From assembly GCA_025351325.1 (NCBI GenBank), contig JANXWE010000313.1:1-41244 (forward strand): a stretch of DNA of 41,244 bases. The letters run 5' to 3'. The notes under the pieces are model-generated. The model was not told the origin of the DNA. It did no database searches and was given only the letters and a program-made list of their open reading frames with translations. The translations under genes were made by a program, and so were the position numbers. Positions within the stretch are counted from its first letter, which is position 1; each line of letters opens with the position of its first letter. Below are positions 9,197 to 17,721 of this stretch, one piece after another. The stretch comes from Fimbriiglobus sp. GTDB taxonomy: Bacteria > Planctomycetota > Planctomycetia > Gemmatales > Gemmataceae.

Positions 9197-9602
9197 CACG
9201 AAAACTCCCGATGTTCGAATCTGAAAAGTGTGGTCGGAGAGAAGATGAATTGTGCCGTGACCGCAATTGAAACGCAACAGCAGAGTTTTCACTTCTCATG
9301 GTTTGAGTCAGTTCCGTAGCTGCAAACTTGTTGCGAGAGCCGCAATTTCAGCCCCGCACTTCGAATCGAATCGGCTCGCGAACACAAACGTAAACATCGG
9401 TAAACACAACTCAATTTATCGCCCTTCGTTATTTGACACATTCCGCAAAGTTGTCCTAAGTACACGTCGCACCGCAATCCGGCAATCCTCCACCCGTTGC
9501 CGTCGTCGCTCGTCTCGACCGGTTGCAATTCGTTCTGGCCCCGAAAATTCAGGGGTTCCAGGCCTCTGACCGCACTCAGTCCTCCACCCGAGACGCACCC
9601 CT
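9197..9602. promoter_or_regulatory. Divergent intergenic region between two secreted-peptidase genes
   Basis: About 400 bases between two genes read in opposite directions, so it must hold both promoters. On the plus strand a perfect TTGACA stands at 9433-9438, but the best -10 at 18 bases (TAAGTA, 9457-9462) is poor. I saw no convincing promoter on the minus strand, no hairpin of note and no supported small gene. Confidence 0.35.
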
Positions 9603-11513
9603 ATGTTGCTCACGCGTTGGCTCGAACCCAAGAACCCAGTCGGCACCCCGCGCAAAACGACGCTGCGCATGGATTGGCTGGAAGCCCGTGATAATCCATC
9701 GGTCACGATCCAATTCGACTACAGCTACGACACGAGTCACTTCTTCGATCAGCAAAGTCGGCGCGATGAACTCCAACGCGCAGCCGACTCGTTGACCAGC
9801 CAAATCAGTACGTCACTCGGCGCCATCACCTCGAACGCCGCAGCGGGAAACAACTGGACATTGACGACGTTCAATCCGTCCGACCCGTTCAATCACAACT
9901 CGGACATCTCGATCACGAATTTGAACATCGCCGCGGACACGCTCGTCATCTACGTCGGTGCCGAAACCGGCGTCGGTGGCGGCGAAGCCGGGCTGGGTGG
10001 CTACGGTGGCTACAGCGCGTCCGGCGCCCAACCGTGGCTCGACAGTTTGCGGACACGGGGCCACAGCGGCTTCGCTCCGTGGGGCGGTTCGATCACGTTC
10101 GATCCGAACACGAATTGGAATTTCAGTTCCGGCGCCCCCGGTGGCCAACAGATCGACTTCCAGACCGTGGCCGTGCATGAACTCGGCCACGTGCTCGGGT
10201 TCGGCACCGCCCAGCAATACTTCCAGTATGTCTCGGGTGACATTTTCTTCGGGCCGAATGCGAAGGCAGTCAACGGCGGAGCGAACCCGAATTTGCAATC
10301 CAACGCCGATCAAGAACATTGGCGGCAGGGCACGACCAGCAACGGCCAACCGGTGTCAATGCAGCCTGTGGTAACCGCCGGTACGCGGGTTGCTTTTTCG
10401 CAGCTCGATTTCGCCGTGCTCAGCGATATCGGTTGGAACGTGACGGGGTTCCAAGCTCCGACCGGTCCAGGCCCGACTGCTCCGACGGGCAATACCAACA
10501 CAACCCCAACACCGATTCCGACCTCGCCCATCGTGGCGACGAGCTTCTCGGTCGCACAAGATCCTGTGGTCGTCTCCACCGGCAACGGTTCGTACCAACT
10601 GTACAACGCCAGCGCCGGTGGCCTGACCGCCGTCGGCAACCCCGTCAATGCGTTCCCTGGTTACACCGGGCCGGTTCGCGTGGCCACCGGTGACATCAAC
10701 GGCGACGGCGTTCAAGACATCATCGTCGCCGCTGGCCCTGGGGGTGGGCCACACGTGAAAGTGTTCGATGGGGCCACGGGTCAACTCATCCAGTCGTTCT
10801 TCGCCTTCGAGCAAGCCTTCACCGGCGGAGTGTTCCTCGCAGCGGCCGACATCAACGGCGATGGCAAGGCCGATATCATCGTCAGCCCGGATGTCGGTGG
10901 CGGACCTCGTGTTCGTGTCTTCTCGGCCGGTGATCCCAACCGCGAACTGGTGAGCTTCTTCGGGATCGAAGACCCCGCATTCTTCGGCGGTTGCCGGGTC
11001 GCCGCAGGCGATGTCAACGGCGATGGTGTCGCCGATCTGGTGGTCTCGGCCGGTTTCGGCGGCGGGCCACGGATCGCCGTTTGGGACGGTCGATTGTTGG
11101 CCCAAGGCCGACTTGCACGGGTCACCAACGATTTCTATGCTTTTGAATCGACCCTCACCAACGGGGCATATGTCGCCGTGTCCGATGTCGATGGCGATGG
11201 CTACGGCGATCTCGTCTTCGGGGCTGGCCCCGGTGGTGGCCCCCGTGTCCGCATCGCCAGCGGAAAACTGACGACTCAACAAGGGGGAGTTTCGGCGCTG
11301 AACAATCAACTACAAAACTTCTACGCCGGTGATCCTAATGGCCGCGGCGGTGTCCGCGTCGCCGGTGGCGACTTCGATGGCAACGGTCGCGGGGAAGTCT
11401 TGATCGGCAGTGGTGGCGGCCAAGCGGGCGCCATCTACCGGCTCACGGAAAATGGTTTGATGGCGAACCCGCTGACGAACAGCCCACTCACGCAAGGTGT
11501 GTTCGTCGGCTAA
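9603..11513 (+). CDS. Metzincin-type metalloprotease with FG-GAP/VCBS repeats
   Basis: 636 residues. The N-terminus has the planctomycete LEARDNPS motif (residues 27-33) typical of large exported proteins with such leaders. The protease domain has HELGHVLGFG (H192, E193, H196). The classical metzincin third histidine position is T202; instead a distal EHW (H239) precedes a Met-turn-like SMQPVV (M253) and LSDIGWNV, an arrangement like leishmanolysin-type (M8) enzymes. After a Pro/Thr-rich linker (about 284-310) come four to five FG-GAP repeats with calcium-loop motifs such as DINGDGVQD, DINGDGKAD, DVNGDGVAD and DVDGDGYGD, predicted to form a beta-propeller. Probably secreted or surface bound. 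Ends three bases from the convergent thioredoxin-like gene. Confidence 0.85.
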   Translation: MLLTRWLEPKNPVGTPRKTTLRMDWLEARDNPSVTIQFDYSYDTSHFFDQQSRRDELQRAADSLTSQISTSLGAITSNAAAGNNWTLTTFNPSDPFNHNSDISITNLNIAADTLVIYVGAETGVGGGEAGLGGYGGYSASGAQPWLDSLRTRGHSGFAPWGGSITFDPNTNWNFSSGAPGGQQIDFQTVAVHELGHVLGFGTAQQYFQYVSGDIFFGPNAKAVNGGANPNLQSNADQEHWRQGTTSNGQPVSMQPVVTAGTRVAFSQLDFAVLSDIGWNVTGFQAPTGPGPTAPTGNTNTTPTPIPTSPIVATSFSVAQDPVVVSTGNGSYQLYNASAGGLTAVGNPVNAFPGYTGPVRVATGDINGDGVQDIIVAAGPGGGPHVKVFDGATGQLIQSFFAFEQAFTGGVFLAAADINGDGKADIIVSPDVGGGPRVRVFSAGDPNRELVSFFGIEDPAFFGGCRVAAGDVNGDGVADLVVSAGFGGGPRIAVWDGRLLAQGRLARVTNDFYAFESTLTNGAYVAVSDVDGDGYGDLVFGAGPGGGPRVRIASGKLTTQQGGVSALNNQLQNFYAGDPNGRGGVRVAGGDFDGNGRGEVLIGSGGGQAGAIYRLTENGLMANPLTNSPLTQGVFVG

Positions 11514-11516
11514 GGC

Positions 11517-12125
11517 TTACTTTGTTCCTGCTGCTTCGGCCCGGAGATTCTGGGTCGTTTGCAGCAGCTTCTCGTAAGTCGCTTTGTCCGGGGTGCCATT
11601 CACTTTCAAACGCAAGTAGCCAGCGGCATCGATCACCACGAGGTTCGGCTGGCTCTCTTTCACTGTGAATTTATCCGCCATGACGGTGCCGAAGTCGAGC
11701 CAGACGGGCGTATCGGCCGCATCTTTCTTCAACCCTTTGCGAATGAGCATTTTGATCGGCCCAGGTACCGATCCGGCACAGGCCACGGGCACCACTACCA
11801 CGTCCGGCGACTCTTGACCCGCCACAATTCCAGGCAGTGCGACCACCGGAGCCAACCGCGCTTTATCCGGCGTTAGCCCGGCGGCGGTCGGGTGGAACAG
11901 CACGTGCAGTTTCTCGCCGAGCTCCTTGCTCGCTTCGATTCCGTTGCGATCCCCGTAGACGAGGATCACCACTTTGCCTTTCAGGTCACCGAGGTTGTGT
12001 TTCTGCTCGAATTGATCCTCGAAGGCCAACTCCACGGGCTTGGGCTTAGCGGCGTCGGGCTTTTGGGCCACCACGAACGTGCCGCAAGTAAACAAGAGAA
12101 GCGGAATTAAGAGTGTGCGAATCAT
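11517..12125 (-). CDS. Secreted thioredoxin-fold-like protein without CxxC
   Basis: 202 residues beginning with a clear signal peptide (MIRTLLIPLLLFTCGTFVVA). The body reads like a redoxin/YtfJ-type thioredoxin fold: a beta strand in GKVVILVYGDRNGIEASKEL and a late strand NLVVIDAAGYLRLKVNG. There is no CxxC active site; a lone cysteine in the mature part lies at about residue 116. The ATG overlaps the TGA of the upstream ABC permease gene (ATGA), so the two are translationally coupled, and the gene is the last of a three-gene operon. It may help assemble or monitor what the transporter handles, but this is inference from position only. The open frame reaching to 12953 is antisense-free shadow over the permease gene. 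Confidence 0.75.
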   Translation of the reverse strand: MIRTLLIPLLLFTCGTFVVAQKPDAAKPKPVELAFEDQFEQKHNLGDLKGKVVILVYGDRNGIEASKELGEKLHVLFHPTAAGLTPDKARLAPVVALPGIVAGQESPDVVVVPVACAGSVPGPIKMLIRKGLKKDAADTPVWLDFGTVMADKFTVKESQPNLVVIDAAGYLRLKVNGTPDKATYEKLLQTTQNLRAEAAGTK

Positions 12126-13300
12126 GTGTACCCGCGCCGACGGCGCGCCTCCGAGGAAACCAATCGTGCCACCGCCACCGCCAAAAAGAGAGCCGAGAAA
12201 CCGGCGACCACCGAGACGCTGAGGAACGAATCCCAGAATCCGCGACCCTGCCAAGTAACGTTGTCGAAGCCACGCATCGCCCAAGTGGTTGGCAACGCTA
12301 GCGACAAATCGCGGGCCCATCCCGGCAGCACGAACGAAGGAAGCCACAGCCCACCGAGCATCGACACGCCGAGAATTCCGAGGATGCAAATGCTGCGGGC
12401 CCGAGCTTCGGTGCCACCCACTGCGGCGACCAGTAACCCGGTTGCCGCAGCGAGGACGCTGACCCCGAGGGCGAGCAAGAGGAAACCGATCCACGATCCC
12501 GCGACAGTGACACCGAAGACGACGTAGCCAAACGCAAACGTGGCCAACACTTGGAGAAACGCAATGCTCGCCGTCGAGAACGCCTTCGACAGCAGCAAGC
12601 ACCACAAGGGCACCGGTGCGGCCCGCAATCTCAACCACACACTCCGCTGGCGATCCCGCAGTAGTAGTAGCCCGCTTTCCATGCCCCAGAAGAGCAGGTA
12701 TTGCAGCGTCATGCCGCTGAAACTGTGCGAATAGCAATTGAACCCAGCCCGGTGATCCGATGCTTCCACGGTCTCCACTACGAACGGCAGTGTCAACTCT
12801 TGTTCGTTCAAGAATGGCGACAGCTTCGCTTTCGCAAGCTTGCGCATGACTACTTCGGAGACGATTCCTTCGGCCCACTGCCCTTCGCTTTCGCACATCG
12901 GATCGTGCAGCACTTGCACCGTCGGCCGTGGCCCCACGCCACCCGGCTTCCAATTCGCCAACGCTTCAAACCCCTTCGAGAAGACAATCGCAATCCCCGG
13001 CCGACGGTTCGCCAACCGTTCATCCGCTTCGGGCCGCGACACAATTTCTGCTTCGACCCGATGGCTGGCAACCAACTCTTCCGCGACACACCGTGTGAAC
13101 GGACCGTCGTCTTCGACCACCACCAGCAACGGTAACTTCACACCGCCGCTGCGACCTTGGGGCTTGTCGAAAATCAATCCGAATGCGGACGCCAATATGA
13201 TTGGCACGGCGAAACAGAGCAACGCCGCACGCTTGTCCGCGAAGAACAATCGCCAGTCTTTGCCGGCCAAGGCCCAGATGAGATTCAACTCGCGTCGCAC
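12122..13300 (-). CDS. ABC-2 type transporter permease
   Basis: 392 residues starting at a GTG (13300) that lies inside the end of the ATPase gene (16-base overlap), so translation is coupled. One membrane helix near the N-terminus (about 26-44) is followed by a large extracytoplasmic domain of about 170 residues and then five helices (about 185-370), the layout of ABC-2 exporters of the YhgE/NatB or drug-export kind (one plus five helices). The substrate is not predictable. Together with the ATPase at 13285-14253 it makes an export pump, and its stop codon overlaps the start of the thioredoxin-like gene. Confidence 0.85.
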   Translation of the reverse strand: MRRELNLIWALAGKDWRLFFADKRAALLCFAVPIILASAFGLIFDKPQGRSGGVKLPLLVVVEDDGPFTRCVAEELVASHRVEAEIVSRPEADERLANRRPGIAIVFSKGFEALANWKPGGVGPRPTVQVLHDPMCESEGQWAEGIVSEVVMRKLAKAKLSPFLNEQELTLPFVVETVEASDHRAGFNCYSHSFSGMTLQYLLFWGMESGLLLLRDRQRSVWLRLRAAPVPLWCLLLSKAFSTASIAFLQVLATFAFGYVVFGVTVAGSWIGFLLLALGVSVLAAATGLLVAAVGGTEARARSICILGILGVSMLGGLWLPSFVLPGWARDLSLALPTTWAMRGFDNVTWQGRGFWDSFLSVSVVAGFSALFLAVAVARLVSSEARRRRGYT

Positions 13301-14253
13301 GGTTCCCCCTGCACGATGGCCACGGGGACGGAGCGTTGCAACGTATCGAGCCGACCCGGAGGCGTGTGGAATGTATCCAGCGCGATACCGTCGCTGAGTA
13401 CCAACCCGAGTGCCCGGCCGAGTTGTTCCTGGTTCTCGGCAGACAGTCGCAGCCGCCGACCGACGACCTCGATTTCGACGCCCGTTTCGAGCCGTCGGCG
13501 CAACCCTTTGACGAAGAAATGGGCTACGTTCTCGCGGAGTTGCCCGTACAGGATGGCCCGGTCGGTCGGCGTATGGCGGATCAAATCCGACGGCTTACCC
13601 TGGGCCACGATCTTCCCTTTTTCAAGTACGGCGATGCGGTCGCACCCGTACTCGGCTTCGTCGAGATGGTGCGTCGTCAACAGCACAGCATGCCCCGCTT
13701 CACGCAGGCGGTGTAAATCGGCAAACAGGGCATCACGGGATTTGGGATCGAGCGACGCCGTCGGTTCATCGAGTAATAATAATGGTGGATCGTGGAGCAG
13801 AGCACATGCCAGATTGACACGCTGTTTCATGCCGCCGGAGAATGTCCCGACGCGGTCGAGGGCACGATCCATGAGGCGTACCCGATCCAGCGCCGTGGCC
13901 ACTCGGCAGTTCAATTCGTAACCGCTGAGTCCGTAGAGGCGACCGAAGAAACTGAGGTTGGCTTCCGCCGAGAGTTCGTCGTACAGAGCCGGTTCTTGCG
14001 GAACGAGACCGATCTTCTTGGCAAAAGCACAGGGGTCTGCATCGCGGCGCACGCCGCCCGCCGAGACGACACCGCTGAGTGGATCGATGATCCCGGCCGC
14101 GACGGCCAGAGTCGTACTTTTGCCCGAGCCATTCGGCCCGAGCAACCCGACGATTTCACCACGGTGGACTTCCAACGTCACGCCGTCGAGTGCCACGGTG
14201 TTCCCGTAGCGCACCCGGATATCGGTCATCAAAAGGGCTTGTCGGCGCGGCAT
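13285..14253 (-). CDS. ABC transporter ATP-binding protein
   Basis: 322 residues from the ATG at 14253. Walker A GPNGSGKST at 39-47, Q-loop LVPQEP, signature FSGGMKQRV, Walker B LLLLDEPTASLDP and the H-loop histidine in LTTHHLDEAE are all present, so the ATPase should be active. It is of the DrrA/CcmA-like class that works with ABC-2 permeases. After the ATPase domain there is a C-terminal extension of about 80 residues. It is the first gene of the three-gene operon with the permease and thioredoxin-like protein. The frame is open to 14328, but the ATG at 14253 is the first good start; its ribosome site is weak. Confidence 0.9.
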   Translation of the reverse strand: MPRRQALLMTDIRVRYGNTVALDGVTLEVHRGEIVGLLGPNGSGKSTTLAVAAGIIDPLSGVVSAGGVRRDADPCAFAKKIGLVPQEPALYDELSAEANLSFFGRLYGLSGYELNCRVATALDRVRLMDRALDRVGTFSGGMKQRVNLACALLHDPPLLLLDEPTASLDPKSRDALFADLHRLREAGHAVLLTTHHLDEAEYGCDRIAVLEKGKIVAQGKPSDLIRHTPTDRAILYGQLRENVAHFFVKGLRRRLETGVEIEVVGRRLRLSAENQEQLGRALGLVLSDGIALDTFHTPPGRLDTLQRSVPVAIVQGEPCDAS

Positions 14254-14385
14254 GGTCGTTCCGCCGGGGAGACGCTGGCGTCCTTGCCAGCAGCGATGGG
14301 TATAGCCGAATCTCCCCGCCGCCGTCAACCCGAACCGGAGAGAGTATACCTTGTGGAGGTGTTTAGCAACGATTCTTGAAGTTTC

Positions 14386-14440
14386 GTTCGATTCCGTCGT
14401 GGCGGCCAGTTTTTATCTGGCCGTTACAGATGAATCGAAC
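14386..14440. terminator. Nested palindrome, possible terminator
   Basis: Two perfect nested stems: GTTCGATTC (14386-14394) pairs with 14432-14440, and inside it CGGCCAG (14403-14409) pairs with CTGGCCG (14417-14423) around a T-rich loop. It lies after the stop of the minus-strand gene at 14489 and before the ABC operon, where a terminator is expected. The lack of a clean T-run means that a dispersed palindromic repeat is also possible. Confidence 0.5.
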
Positions 14441-14488
14441 CACCAGAATCATTAGCCACCGACTGAATTGTAGAACCTTGCAACTGAC

Positions 14489-16195
14489 TTATTTCTCGCC
14501 ATCTGGCTTAACTAATAAATGAGGAACTGGTATCTCGTTCATCGGTTTGCCAGTCGACTTCGGTTCTGTCGACTTGGGGGTTTCCACTTTCGGAGGCGGC
14601 TGAACACTTGCCGGGGCTGGACTCATCGGTGTGGGCAATGTGATTGGTGGTTGCACTGCCGGCGTAATAGGTGCCGGCATCGGCGGATGCACCACTGGCT
14701 TAGTTTCAACCTGAATCTTCAGCGGTGCGATCCTCGGCGCCGGATCGTCCGCACGGAAATTGCGAACGGCTCCGCCGTTCACTTTTTCGATGACGGCGGA
14801 CGGCCGTTCCAAGTCGACCATCACCGCGTCTTTGTAGACGTTGGTGCCCACGTTCAACGCTTTGTCTACGGCGGTGGCGCGGACGTAAAATTTCCAAAGC
14901 TCTTTATCGTCCACTTCCCAAACGTACCGCGAACTGTTCGGAATCTTGGCCGCGATGGTCTTCCACTCTTTGTCCGGGCTGTTGGGATCTTTGGCGTATT
15001 CCAAGGTAATTGGCTCCGCCGTCAAATTCTTCTCCACGACCGTCCAATCGATTTCAACCCGTGGCCCGTTCAAGCCGCCTGGGCCGACGCGGATCGACTT
15101 GATTTCGATCACCGGCGGAATGGTGTCGACTTCGACAAGCCACTGCGCGGCATCGCCATCGCGGGGGTCGTCCGGCTTATACCCCGCGCCGCTGACGGGC
15201 AGTACCAAGAATCCGTACAGACCATCTTTGGGGGCCTTGTAGGGCATGTCCACCGAAGGGTCTTGGGTCGTCGGTTCGATTTTAACGGGGATGCGGCTGG
15301 CTTCCTTCCAACTGCTTTTGCCGTCGTTCACCCAAAGAATCGCCTCCTTAACTCCGGAGCGGGTCACGCGCGTGAGTTTGGATTTCACCGTCAGCTCGGC
15401 CGATTTCACATATTCGATCTGCGGGCGATTCGGGAATTCATCCGGGCCACCGAAGCCGGTGCCGACGCGGCCACCACCCGCTGCGGTGCGGAGCGGATCG
15501 CCGCCGCCGACGGTGTCGAGGTTGCCGACGTTGGATGTGGGAACACGCACGATGTTGGATTGACCCAAGTGCCCGGCTTTATCTTTGGCGGTGACGCGCA
15601 CTTCCATGATTTCGCCCGGTGGAATTTCCTTCCACGTGTAGCTATCTTTTGCCCCGAATGAGCGAGTTGTGACCGGCGACCACTGCTTGTCGTAAGTGTA
15701 CTTCACGTCGACTCGCACCGAGTCGACGACCAAGTTTTCATCCTCGACCGTCCAAGCGACAGTCCTATTGGCAGTCGCAGTGGCGCGCACTAACGGTGGC
15801 CGGGTGTCGAAGACGATTTGGAACTGAGCCTTCAGCGCCGGGGTGAGTGGTGAGACATCACCGTTTGCGTAAACGTATTGCAGGGCAAACTCTTCTTGGC
15901 CATCACCCCGAGCTTTGTAGTTGAAACCACGGCGGGCAGACTTATTGCCCTGATCAATGATCTCTTCGAGTTCTTCGATGCGGCGCTCGGCGACCAGTTC
16001 AAACTTGCCACGCACTGGGGCCGCGTAGAAACGTAGCTTGGCCGGCTTTGGGTCGAGGCCGTTGAGCTTGTCAGTATCGATGGGAAAGCTGATTTTCTCG
16101 TTCGGCCAGTATCTCGGTTCCTGCGCTGACGCAGGCATAGACCCGAGCAGCAGCACGAGGAAGACTCCGACGATGACTAACAACCGCATCCGCAT
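14489..16195 (-). CDS. Secreted protein of unknown function with Ig-like beta regions
   Basis: 568 residues from the ATG at 16195, seven bases after GGGAGG (16203-16208). A signal peptide ends near ASAQ (about residue 23). The body is rich in beta-strand-like segments with repeated phrases on projected or resolved motion toward a sign change, for example DTRPPLVRATATANRTVAWTVEDENL-type and DTIPPVIEIKSIRV-type stretches, each followed by TAKDKAGHLG or ATAVDKALNVG; this is the look of tandem Ig-like/fibronectin-like domains. A Pro/Thr/Lys-rich tail covers the last 75 residues. No enzyme motif seen. The family appears planctomycete-specific from memory, but I cannot name it. The phrases quoted are only hallmarks, and a structural search is the way to settle the fold. 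Confidence 0.6.
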   Translation of the reverse strand: MRMRLLVIVGVFLVLLLGSMPASAQEPRYWPNEKISFPIDTDKLNGLDPKPAKLRFYAAPVRGKFELVAERRIEELEEIIDQGNKSARRGFNYKARGDGQEEFALQYVYANGDVSPLTPALKAQFQIVFDTRPPLVRATATANRTVAWTVEDENLVVDSVRVDVKYTYDKQWSPVTTRSFGAKDSYTWKEIPPGEIMEVRVTAKDKAGHLGQSNIVRVPTSNVGNLDTVGGGDPLRTAAGGGRVGTGFGGPDEFPNRPQIEYVKSAELTVKSKLTRVTRSGVKEAILWVNDGKSSWKEASRIPVKIEPTTQDPSVDMPYKAPKDGLYGFLVLPVSGAGYKPDDPRDGDAAQWLVEVDTIPPVIEIKSIRVGPGGLNGPRVEIDWTVVEKNLTAEPITLEYAKDPNSPDKEWKTIAAKIPNSSRYVWEVDDKELWKFYVRATAVDKALNVGTNVYKDAVMVDLERPSAVIEKVNGGAVRNFRADDPAPRIAPLKIQVETKPVVHPPMPAPITPAVQPPITLPTPMSPAPASVQPPPKVETPKSTEPKSTGKPMNEIPVPHLLVKPDGEK

Positions 16196-16294
16196 CGCAA
16201 TTCCTCCCGTCGCCCGCACAAACCGCAGAGAATGCGCTATCTGTAGAATCGGGCGAATCTGGGGGGCAACTTGAGGCAAAGGGTAGCGAACTCG

Positions 16295-17575
16295 TCAGTC
16301 GACCTTTTTCACGCTGGCCTGAATCACCCGGTAAAGATGACTCTCGGCATCGGTGCGATTCAACTCGAATCGACCGGTCACTTGCACCGGGGCACGCGAA
16401 AAATCGACTGTTTTCCCTTCGGTCAATTCGACCCAGATTACCTGTGTGGCCCCCGGCGACTCGCAGAACCAACAGCCGACGGGCGACTCCGTGATCAAGA
16501 ACTCCGTTAGGCCGTCGCCGTTGCAGGTCGGCCGCAGAAAGCCGGTGAAGCTCACGGTTCGGCCGTCACAATCTTCGACGTATTTCAAGAACTTCGGCTG
16601 AAACTTCTTCGTGAGCGTCGTTTCGGAAAGTGCGCTCCATGGCAGTGGATTTGTTCCCTTCGGATCAACCTTGGGCAGTTTGGTTTCGTCGATAAGCGTT
16701 TTGAAAACTTTGGCGGACGCGAACTTCAGCGTGCCTTTGTGTACCGTGTGCTCTTCGGTCTTCGCCAATTCGTCAGCGGCGCTGCGATAACGGGCTCGAC
16801 GGGTACGGGCCTCCTCTGCTGGCAATCCAAGTTCGACAATGGCCCCGTCGAGCAAATTGGCGGCCGTACGGACGTCCCCGTGGGCGTTCGCCATCTCCGC
16901 GAGTTGCCACAGCAAGCGGGCGTCGAAGGGAAGCACCAGGGCCAACTCCTGCACGAGGGCGAGCGCGTTCGCGGGCAGCTTTGCCTTTTCTTTCGCATCC
17001 ATCGTGCCGGGATCACCCGAGTAAATTACACCGAAAAGATCATCCAATGTGCTGCTGTTTTTCTTCTCCTTCGCCCGACTGCGTACGAGCTTGATGTGCA
17101 ACGATTCGACCGCGAGAAATTCCTTGGGCGCGAGTCGCACGGCTTCTTCGAGCGCGGCAACGGATTGAGCGAAGTCGCTCGATTGCTGCCAGGCCGACCC
17201 GAGGTTGGCAGCGATGCGGAACTGTTCGGGGTGCGTGCGATTCGCGGGTCGCAACACGCCAACGGCCTTCTCCGGCTGGCCCAACCGCAGGTAGAGTGCC
17301 CCCAGATCGGCGAGTTCGTCGGCAGTCAGGGGGCGCGCTTTTTTGAATTGTTCGAGCTTGACCACGGCATCCACGGCCGTGTCACGCAGCGGCACGAACG
17401 TGTTGAATCCAGCATTCTTCGGGTCGGCCGCGAGCCGCAGTGCTCGTTGATCTCGCAGGAAGCCCGCCCACTCGGCGGGCAGTTCGTTTCGGGCGTCCCC
17501 GGAGTAATACACCCCCGCTTGCATCGGTGATGATAAAACGCCGAGGATCAGAGCCGCGAGCAGTTTGGTTGGCAT
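16295..17575 (-). CDS. Secreted TPR protein with C-terminal DUF3299-like domain
   Basis: 426 residues. A short signal peptide (about 1-20) is followed by helical repeats that read as TPRs at about 85-165 (ADLGALYLRLGQPEKAVGVL and the next unit) and further helices to about 270. The last 100 residues, from VSFTGFLRPTCNGDG to the end, resemble DUF3299: an OB-like domain with FLITESPVGCWFCESPG, which in that family often carries clustered cysteines or histidines for a metal. Such proteins occur in envelope or transport clusters. It is 99 bases downstream of the next minus-strand gene in map terms and probably a separate or second gene in the unit with 14489-16195, since both read leftward with under 100 bases between them. 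Confidence 0.65.
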   Translation of the reverse strand: MPTKLLAALILGVLSSPMQAGVYYSGDARNELPAEWAGFLRDQRALRLAADPKNAGFNTFVPLRDTAVDAVVKLEQFKKARPLTADELADLGALYLRLGQPEKAVGVLRPANRTHPEQFRIAANLGSAWQQSSDFAQSVAALEEAVRLAPKEFLAVESLHIKLVRSRAKEKKNSSTLDDLFGVIYSGDPGTMDAKEKAKLPANALALVQELALVLPFDARLLWQLAEMANAHGDVRTAANLLDGAIVELGLPAEEARTRRARYRSAADELAKTEEHTVHKGTLKFASAKVFKTLIDETKLPKVDPKGTNPLPWSALSETTLTKKFQPKFLKYVEDCDGRTVSFTGFLRPTCNGDGLTEFLITESPVGCWFCESPGATQVIWVELTEGKTVDFSRAPVQVTGRFELNRTDAESHLYRVIQASVKKVD

Positions 17576-17586
17576 ATCAGCATCTT

Positions 17587-17706
17587 AACCGCGGAGGAGC
17601 AATGGAGCGGAGAAGAACAAGATTTTTGTTTCCTCCGCATCTCTGCGTCTCCGCGGTAAAAATGCTTTTGTTTTTTATTTCCTCCGCTCCATTGCTCCCC
17701 GCGGTT
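17587..17706. repeat. Palindromic repeat, AACCGCGGAGGAG type (copy 1)
   Basis: The left arm (17587-17612) and right arm (17681-17706) are inverted copies of about 25 bases differing by one indel. Between them lies a third related stretch (17632-17656, CCTCCGCATCTCTGCGTCTCCGCGG). The outer ends AACCGCGGAG match those of the element at 28285-28419 between rpoA and rpsD. It fills the gap between mqnD and the TPR gene. Confidence 0.8.
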
Positions 17707-17721
17707 CAAAATCTTTCCGAA

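Noticed and set aside
10170-10210. Loss of the third metzincin histidine read as an inactive protease
   Set aside because: A distal histidine (EHW) and a Met-turn in leishmanolysin-like order make an active site plausible.
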